From Avena insularis (Eukaryota; Streptophyta; Magnoliopsida; Poales; Poaceae): a stretch of DNA of 64,000 nucleotides. The notes under the pieces are model-generated. The model made no database searches. It was not told the DNA's origin and worked only from the letters and a program-made list of their open reading frames with translations. A program made the translations under genes and the position numbers. The stretch covers positions 477,869,392 through 477,933,391 of the forward strand of contig CM042694.1 of the NCBI GenBank assembly GCA_023614405.1. Direction: 5' to 3'. Positions 56,634 through 64,000 of the stretch are shown here, in pieces (positions within the stretch are counted from its first letter, which is position 1; each line of letters begins with the position of its first letter).

Positions 56634-59600
56634 TGTAACACCGCAAAACTTCTAATCAAGATTATCAAGTTCTAATCACCCAAGTTTAGGGTTAACAAAA
56701 ACTTTTATTAATAATTTGAATATGAATGCATGTGTGTTTTGCATTAGTGAAAAATTGAGTGAATTTGCCATGTTTGATTGTTACAAATGATGAGAAATGG
56801 TTTAGAGGCCAATTACAAACAAAATCCGAAGAAAAAGAAATCAAATATGAATTAAATAACCAAATGGTCATTTTGGCCAAAGTTAACCACTAGGTCACTT
56901 TGAGTGTTCCTAGAAGAGGATTTCTAACAGAAACAATTCCACTTCTTTTCACCCCTTGCTAGACCAAGTAAAAATGAACCAAGGCCCACTTTACAAACTT
57001 ACAAAAAAAAATTCCAAATCAATTTAAAGGACATTTCAAATTTGAATCTAGTTCATATGGTAAGATCACACTTTTGCAAAAACTAACTAAATCAATTCCA
57101 CTTGACTTTTCCAAGCAACCTTAGACACTCAAGCTTAAGATCAAATCACTCACCAAATTTCATTTGGAAATTTCAAACTAAAGTTCTTGCGGCCATTTCA
57201 TCAAACACTTGGCAGACACAATTCAAACCTGGCCTCACTTCACTGTTTGGGGCATTGATCACTAGACCAAATGCCCCCAATGCACTCCCCCTGTCTCTCC
57301 CAGTGTCGAGCAGCACCAGACCACTCTCCCCCATAGCCGTTCTACACCAGTGCACCGCCGCCGAAGCCTCACACGCCGGCCGACAGTGGACAGAGCGCCA
57401 GCGACCACGCCGCCCTCTCCCACGACGCGCACCAGACACGCCACCGTCCACCACCACCCCCTATCCAGCCCATGACCACAGCCAGGGCCTGGACCACCCT
57501 AGCAGCGCCGCGCCCACCGTCTCTGCGCCGTGCCAAGAACACGCCAGAGCGCCGCACCCGACCCTCTCGCACAGACCGCACCTCGCTCTCTCCGCGCATG
57601 CGCACACTCGCCATGATCACCACCACCTCCCAGATACCCCCGTTCGCCGTCGCGCGACCCGTAGCTCCCGTGCGCCGTCGGAAACACCGCTGCTCTCGCA
57701 CAGAGCACCGCACACGCCCGACCAACCTAGACCGCCCCGTGCCACGCCATTACTTCCGTGACGACCACCAGGGAACACCGCACCACCCCCTACCCTCAGC
57801 CGCGCAGCTAGCCGCCTGTATCATCGTTACCGATGAGCCCGAGCCCATGACGCTCAGTCCCCTCACTGTTGTATAAGTAGAGGCCTCCCCCGCTTCCATT
57901 CTCCACACCAACACACTCCCCACTCCTCACTAAGCCTCCCACACCCTTCCCTGGAGCAAGGCAAGCTCTTCCTCGCTGGAATTTTGCCGGAGCCTGCCAC
58001 TACAGAAGGAGAAGGGCGTCGTAGATTGAAGCCGCCCTAGGAGCTATCGCGACCACCATTCGAACCGCCATCATCGACAATGCCATTCGCCCCCATCGCT
58101 GACCCTAGATGGAGCCCAGTGAGCCTCACCGGACCCCCACCGCTGCGTTAGGTTTAATTCCTCGTCGGAGTTGTTCGTCGTCGACGATGAACTACAGCCG
58201 TTAGATTATATTTTAATCGCACGACCTAGATTGAACGATACCGCTTCACGTAGACTGAGTCGCTGACTAGTGGACCCCCTCTATCAGCAGCCAGCTATGC
58301 TATGCTGTGCAGACTGGGACGACCCGTTTAGTTTCCCGCGCAAGCCAGTGAATTCAAATAAGTATTTTCCAATTTAGTTAAAACCCCATTCTGTCCATAG
58401 ATTCAAAAATCAATTTAGAGAGTTCCACTAAACCAAATTGCATGATTCAAATTTTGTTAGAAAGGTATTTAAATTATCTATCCAAGCCCATTGGATTTAA
58501 ATCAATTGGATCTAGAGATCACCTATACCAAAAATAACAAGACAGAGACTTTTCGAACTTCAAACATTTTTCAAAAATCAACCATAAATGCTTTTGAGTT
58601 GATTCCAACTCTCAAAAATAACATTTTATAAGATCTATCTGAATATGTAAACATATTAAGATTTGCATGCAGTGACATTGGACTAGTACCAAAAGAATGC
58701 TATTAGGGCATTTCTAGTCACTTTAATTCTATTAAATGGTAATCTTAAACTTTATAAAATATGGCAAACACTTTAAATCACATTCCCATGTATTAGAATA
58801 TGTGGTGATGACATGTGTCAACATGATCCCATATTTTAATTGGGAATATTAAATCTTAATTATTTTTCAATGAGTAGAAATTACTTTTCTAAAATAACAT
58901 AAATTAGATTAAGTCTTTATTTCATGTGATAATTGTGATGATGCTAGATCATCAAGTGTGAGCCTTAGTGTGCTAAATAGAATTAGTTAAGTATTGTTTG
59001 GTGATTGTGTACCCCGTATTCATTTATAGACGATAGTACCGACCCGGGATATGAGGAGGAGGAGTACTACCAAGAAGAAGAAGAAGAAAACTTCAACCAC
59101 TGCTCTACTCAAGGCAAGCTAACACTTGCAAGTATTATACCTATGCAAGCCATCACTAATTTGCAAGATAACCTAAGCAAGATCCATTAGGCATGCTTGG
59201 TTATATACCTTTGATTTATACCAATCCCAAGTTTTACTTGCAAGCTTATTCTTTTTACTTTACCAAAGTTCTTTACTTTGAGTTAGTGATTTGTGAGTAT
59301 TGGAAAAATAGAATATATAGCATAAAGAGTATAAAACTAGGCCTAACTAGTTATACTTAGATGTCATTCCATGGCATGAGATTGGATATTAGCACCCCTC
59401 CTTAGTGAACACTCTTAACTTTAGTGGCTAGTGCTAAGCATAAAAGTTGATCACTTTAGATGGGAATACTTGGTGAAAATGATTATGAAAACCTTGGAAT
59501 GATGATTCATTCTATTGAGATGTTTTGACATGTGTTGAGAGACACAATGGTTTGATGATGAAAATGTTGAGGCATGAGCCTTAGCCCTTTATAAAAACTA

Positions 59601-59694
59601 ATGGTTGGGTTCGGATGCGATACCATTCCAATTTTACCGTACAACCACAATACCTGAATTGGGTAGGGCTTAGCTGGAAGTTTATATGCCTTAG
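56634..59694 (+). repeat. 3' LTR of element C, cut by F
   Basis: It starts tgtaacaccg and is homologous to D in inverted orientation over at least 3 kb. A TATA box, tataagta, is at 57872-57879. It breaks off at 59694 after gccttag, where F begins. The GC-rich, proline-coding-looking frames at 57100-57880 are not genes; the homologous part of D keeps no matching frame. Confidence 0.83.
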
Positions 59695-59837
59695 TGTAAC
59701 ATCCCAAAACTTTAATCAAGGTTAATCAAGATCCAAATCACCCAATTTAGGGTTAACAAAAACTTTTTCTATTTAAAATATTTAAGCATGCATATGAGTG
59801 TTGCATTTAAATAGGAGTTGTTTGAAAATGCCATTAT
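59695..59837 (+). repeat. F: start of another C-family LTR
   Basis: tgtaacatcccaaaac and the following 130 bp resemble the LTR starts at 56634 and (inverted) 56387. It is inserted in C's 3' LTR, with cttag at 59690-59694 as the candidate duplication, and is cut by Tat3 at 59837. Confidence 0.72.
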
Positions 59838-60335
59838 TGTCGTGGAAATGGCCACGGCAGTCGCTGCCACTGGCAGCGATTGAGTGTTTCGTGAGGAAGA
59901 GTTGGTGGCCATCTGCGGTGCGAGATGGGGCGGATGCACATGGGTTTACCCAGGTTCGGACCCCCGAAGGGTAAAGACCTACTCCTGCTAGATTAGATTA
60001 TGAGAGAGCGAGTTACAGGGGTGGCGAGCTCGGCGGTTAGGCAGCGAGTCGCTTGAGGGGGTGTATGACAGAACGTGTCCTTCAAGATACCCTGGGGAGG
60101 TTTATATATGAAGCACCTCGCTAGGGTTTACAAGCCGTCCCTGAACAAGATAAGGATCCGGGGACTTTTGACCTAATCCGACTGGGCTTCTGCTACATTT
60201 CTGGGCTTCTAGTCGCCAGTCGGTGGGCTTCTCCTTCCGTTATAGTCCAATCGCTGTCCTCCAGATGCACTCGCAGGCCTTTCGGCCCACTCGGAACGTC
60301 CTGCTAGCCATACCCCCTTTGGCATATCCCCATCA
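59838..60335 (-). repeat. 3' LTR of Tat3
   Basis: On the minus strand it runs tgatggggatatgcc ... ccatttccacgaca. A TATA box (catatataaa on the minus strand) is at 60101-60110. Confidence 0.82.
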
Positions 60336-60349
60336 GTAGTCCCCGAGGC
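60336..60349 (-). other. polypurine tract of Tat3
   Basis: On the minus strand it reads cctcggggactac, ending at the LTR edge. It has the same cggggact core as the PPT of Tat2. Confidence 0.75.
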
Positions 60350-60782
60350 CATCGTTGATGCGCTGAGCGCCCTTTGGTGTTCAAGCAAGCGAGCCCAATT
60401 TAAGGCCCAATGAGTCGGCGATGGACTCTATTAGAACCGAGGAGAATTTCCCCATGGCTCCATTCGTCATTTCAATGAACATCATTGCCGCCCAGTCTTT
60501 GTTTCGACGAGAGGAGAGACTGGCGGGTGGTGAGTAGACCACAGGAGTTGGACCGTCAAAACCTGGTCAAACTATCCGTTGGAATTTCCAACGGTAACTA
60601 TGGCGCAATTACCGTCGGCAACGGCTACCTCGATTTTGGCGGGTGACGTTTCCCATATAAGGGGAGTGACGGATCAGCTGCGCAATCCTTCTCCGCATTC
60701 TTCATTCTTCCTCATTTGTTCTGCCTTCCTACGTCCTCCCGGCTTACTCTCCCCGTGTCGCGCGATTCCACATCTTTGCTCG
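60350..60782 (+). promoter_or_regulatory. upstream region of the Tat3 antisense gene
   Basis: A TATA-like catataagg at 60654-60662 lies about 125 bp before the ATG at 60783. The open frame extends upstream to 60579 but begins there with ttg, so 60783 is the better start. Confidence 0.55.
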
Positions 60783-63700
60783 ATGGCGCCTCCTAAGGGA
60801 TCATGGGGGAAATCCAAGTGCACCACGGCCCAACTGAGATCCTTCGAGGATGCCGGGGTGCTTCACAAGGGGAATTGGCGGGTTCCCCCCTCCTCCGAGA
60901 CCGAGCCGAAACCGCGACCCGGCGAATTCATCTGCTTCACCAGTCATCTTGAGAGGGTCTCAGGGTTCCCCACCTCGCTCTTCTTCCGCCGCTTCTGCGC
61001 ATACTACGCGATCAAGCCCTCAGATCTTGGTCCACATAGCATCGAGCAACTGGCGATCTTCTTCGCCTTCTGCGAATGCTACCTTGGCTGCAGGCCATAT
61101 TTCCCGCTGTGGCTGGAGCTCTTACACAACCGCATCGGGCGCGAGGTGTCCAGCGGCTTGATGCTGGCCGCAGGCGGGGTCACCTTCCAATTGAAGCTGA
61201 AGGCCAACTTCGTCAAGCTCCTCCTGCCGAAGAAGGCCACCAGCAAGTGGAAGAAGAGCTGGTTCTACGTCAAGGAGGCCACTCCCTCTGGCGAGGTATC
61301 TCTTCCCGAGTTCGTCGCCGAGAGGAGCGAGCCCCGTCGGTTGGCACCAAAGAAGCTTCCTGAAGATCAGCGGATGGCCGTCACAGAAATGATGGATCAG
61401 ATACAGAAGCTAAAGGACCAGGGGTTGATTCTGATCAACCTTTACAATTGTTGGCTCGGGCGACGCCTGGTTCCGCTGGCGGCTCGTCCGCACTGGATGT
61501 ACGAGTACAGCGGGAAGCATGACCCGTCTCGAACTAGCAAGGAGTCATGGGAGGCCGAGGACTACAAGGCCGCCCTAAAAAAGATTACCGACGCGGAGTT
61601 CACCGGCACGGTGGTCGGGGTCGCCCCGTATACTCCCGTGAAGAATGAAGCCCCCACAGTAAGTTCTCTTTCCAATCGTTGCGTTCATAACTCAATTTTA
61701 GTCTTCTCGCTTGGTGTTTTTGACTCGTGGTGGTTCTCAGCTTTTTCAGGTATTGGAGGGTTGGCTTCCTCCGCTTGACGAAGAGGTTCCCCAGGAACTG
61801 GAGGAGGACTCCGAGAGGGATCCTTCCGACAGCGACGGGGAAGAAGAAGAAGTCCCTCCCCCAGCGCCTGTGGCTCGCAAGACCCGGATGCAGAGACAGC
61901 AAGAGGTCGAAGCGAGCCGTAGCATGGACGAGCTCGAAGAAGGCGACGAGGTCGCCCAGGAGCAAACGTCCCGGCGCACTGCTACATCGTCGAAGCCCCC
62001 ATGTCGGCCCAAGTCGCCAGCAAAAAGGCTTGCGTCACCGGTCAGGTCGTCAGTGGTGTTCGAGTCGAACGACGACTCCGACGACGAAAGATCTCCCGAA
62101 GTCTCACACAAGGCCCCAAGGGACGCAGTCCCGACGAAGGGGTTGGAGGGCGAGGACACGGAAGTGGTGGTAGACGTTCCCCTGGTGGCGATTGCGCCTC
62201 CGATCTCGTGGGCTCCAAGCCAAGGAGCAGCTGAGGAGACGGCGCCCAAGTCACCACAGTCGTCAAAGGCGGCGGCGGCGGAGCCAGAGATCCCGGCGAC
62301 TACAGCTTCATCGTCAAGGAAGCCCTCAGTTTCATGGGCTTCAGACGTCTTTGAGAGGGGCCTCAGCCGCAAGCTGGGTCCCGAGTTGGACAAGCCCGCC
62401 CATATTAGTACCGGGATTCGCGTCCTTCTAGTCGCCAAGTAAGTTGTGGTTCCTTGTCCCAATTCGCCTTGATTCTTTTGTGTTGTTGTTGTGCTGATTG
62501 AAGGGGCTCATGCAGGTCTAGCGCTAAGAAGATTGGTCGCCCTTCGGTGGCTAAGATTCCACCAGCCACTGGCGTGGGAGAGGGCGATCTACCCAAGAAG
62601 CGGAAATCCTCCGAAGATGTGGCGACCGCCGAAGTTGCGAAGAAGCGGAAGGGGGGCGCTCACGACGCCGCGACCGGGGGAAGCGCCGTGGAGCCAGCTG
62701 CTGCGCCAGTCGCCAAAGAGGTGGCGGCGGCACGATCAGAGCCAACCCTGGCTGCGTCCGTGCCTGAGGCGTCGGTCTCGGCAACCAGCGCCCTTGCCAG
62801 GGCGTCTGCGACGTTCCCTCGTTTTATGGCGAAGGGGTTTCCAGGTGTTGCGGACACGCAATCTCCACAGAGTCTGGAAATCGTGGATGCGTACATTGGG
62901 TCCCGCCGTGGGTGCACCTCCTTCACGGTCCCGTCGACTAACGCTGGGGAACTTCACAAGATGCTCGGCGCTGCTATTCAAGTATGTCCAGCCCCTGAAT
63001 TCCTGGTCGCTGAATTTCAGCGACTAGGAATTGTTTTTCTTTTCCTTCCTTCTCCAGTCCCCGAGTGCCTGGTCGCTGAATTTTAGTGGCTAGGAGCTGG
63101 ATTTTGGTTTTCTTCCTTCTCCAGTCCCCGAGTTCCTAGTCGCTAAATTTCAGCGGCTGGGAACTGGGTCTTGTTCTGTCTAATGCTTAGTTGAGTTCTT
63201 TGTTTACAAGGGTTGCAAAGGGAGTCAACTGATCGGCAGGCTATGAGAGAGCACTTGGAGCGTGACTTGCGCGAAGCGCAGGAGGTGAACCGGCGGCTTC
63301 AGGAGACTATTGGTGAGTGTCTGTTCGGCCGTATTCTTCTTTTCCTGGTGTGAGCTGGTTGTGTGCAATACTCTGATATATGTGCTTACAGATGATTTCC
63401 CGGCTGAGATCTCCAAGGCCCATGAGGGGTATGTCCCACTCGCTTAACTAGACGCGGCGAATGGGCGAATAGCCTCTCTGGTCAAGGACTTGGAAGAGGC
63501 TAAGGCGGCTTCAATTTCTTCAGAGGAACGGGCGAAGCCTGCTATCGCCGCGGCTGAAGAGGAACGCAAGGCCATGGACTCCATCATCGTGGGGCTGCAT
63601 AACGAGCAGACTGCCTTGGAGAAGCACGTCAAGGAGAACTGCCGCAAACTCCTTGGTGAGTCTCTGTCTTTGCTTTAGCCTTTTGTCGAGTCCCCTCTTT

Positions 63701-64000
63701 GGGGGTTTCATTGTTTCGCTGACATCTGACTTTGCAGCTGTGGTAGGCCAAAGCGACCCGGTGGTGCAAACTTACACCGCCTCGCAGTGCATAACTGCCG
63801 TGGTGAATGCGGCCACAACCTCGACGTTGTGTGTCCAGGCGGCACTTCAGGGCATGTCTCCCACCGAAGTCATCCCTAGGGGGCTTACGGAGGTATGGCG
63901 CTATCTGGAGGAGGTTCCCGCCGTTGTGGAGTGGATGACGTGCTCAGCGTTCAGACGCGGGGCCGCCACGGCGTTGAGCTTGGGTCTCGCACATTTCCCC
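60783..64000 (+). pseudogene. antisense gene of Tat3 (Transposase_28-like, multi-exon, runs off the window)
   Basis: Exons: 60783-61658, 61750-62438, 62516-62981, 63211-63312, 63392-63655 and 63738 to beyond 64000. Exon 1 begins MAPPKGSWGKS and shows the Transposase_28-like run SHLERVSGFPTSLFFRRFCAYY. Exon 2 is acidic and Ser/Pro-rich, exon 3 Lys/Ala-rich, exons 4-5 coiled coil. Exon 6 (not a long open frame by itself) is open to the end with VWRYLEEVPAVVEWM. Phases are 0, 2, 0, then 1, 1, as in Tat2. Lesions: one base short at the start of exon 4 and a TAA at 63445-63447 in exon 5 (CAA would restore Gln). The function is unknown. Confidence 0.75.
62989..63178. repeat. three 66/67-bp repeats in intron 3 of the Tat3 antisense gene
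   Basis: Units beginning cagcccctgaattcctgg, cagtccccgagtgcctgg and cagtccccgagttcctag start at 62989, 63055 and 63122. The second and third carry agtccccg, the reverse complement of the PPT core. Confidence 0.85.

Larger units (their letters stand above)
47245..59694 (+). mobile_element. element C: chromodomain Ty3/gypsy element (Tekay-like), with nested D
   Basis: Plus-strand order: an extra 5' reading frame, gag, protease, RT, RNase H, integrase, chromodomain-like tail, PPT, 3' LTR. Solo LTR D splits it at 52480-56387, with atcac duplicated. The 3' LTR is cut by F and Tat3. The 5' LTR and PBS are missing; only the 62-bp scrap at 40406 might be left of it. It is inactivated by many stops. 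Confidence 0.8.
59838..64000 (-). mobile_element. Tat3: second Tat-type family, right part outside the window
   Basis: It shows a 3' LTR (498 bp), a PPT and then an antisense gene on the plus strand with the same exon-phase pattern as in Tat2. Gag-pol would lie to the right. The candidate target duplication is attat at 59833-59837. The LTR has no obvious similarity to that of Tat1/Tat2, so it is a different family. Confidence 0.8.

Noticed and set aside
57102..57876. Long proline-, arginine- and threonine-rich frames in the C 3' LTR
   Set aside because: They arise from GC-rich LTR sequence upstream of the TATA box. The homologous part of D does not preserve the frame.
60579..60782. N-terminal extension of the Tat3 antisense frame
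   Set aside because: It starts at ttg, lies across the TATA-like box, and the ATG at 60783 begins the conserved domain.

Overview
The window is a densely nested block of transposable elements from a large grass genome. A Triticeae species (wheat, barley or rye relatives) is most likely. Evidence is the mix of Tat-, Athila- and chromodomain-type Ty3/gypsy elements with a Tnp2-class CACTA transposon, the very long LTRs, and the insertions within insertions. I found no host single-copy gene, rRNA gene or convincing tRNA gene. Family labels rest on protein motifs, primer-binding sites and LTR ends read by eye. Library names (for example Sabrina/WHAM for the Athila-like copies) were not verified.

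Layout. Positions 1-9562 hold a minus-oriented Tat-lineage element (Tat1, its left part outside the window), with gag, protease, RT, a second archaeal-type RNase H, integrase and the 3' exons of an antisense gene. Tat1 sits in an Athila-type LTR (9563-10217), which itself interrupts the transposase gene of a CACTA element (10218-17334). That CACTA lies in the left LTR of element B (17335-40405), a minus-oriented gypsy-type element with about 3.4 kb LTRs and no recognisable coding capacity. B also received a solo Athila-type LTR (17425-19012, TSD gttag) and a complete second Tat copy (Tat2, 25392-39652, TSD aagat).

Right of B there is a 62-bp scrap of an element C-type LTR, then a gag-protease-only Athila-type element A (40468-47244) with both LTRs truncated. 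Chromodomain gypsy element C follows (47245-59694). A reverse-oriented 3.9 kb solo LTR of C's own family (D, 52480-56387, TSD atcac) splits C's integrase. C's 3' LTR (56634-59694) is broken by another LTR of the same family (F), and F is broken by a third, different Tat element (Tat3, 59838 to the end). Tat3 shows its LTR and its antisense gene.

How the parts work together. Each gypsy element encodes or once encoded Gag for particles, an aspartic protease, RT/RNase H and integrase. PBS and PPT sites prime the two DNA strands. Nearly all these frames are broken. The Tat copies also carry a multi-exon gene on the opposite strand with its own TATA-like box, and this gene is better preserved than pol. 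The CACTA carries a broken Tnp2 transposase, a broken second gene with a Ulp1-like region, and a small intact gene for an RNase H1-type hybrid-binding domain followed by a membrane segment. That small gene and the antisense gene are the most interesting items here.
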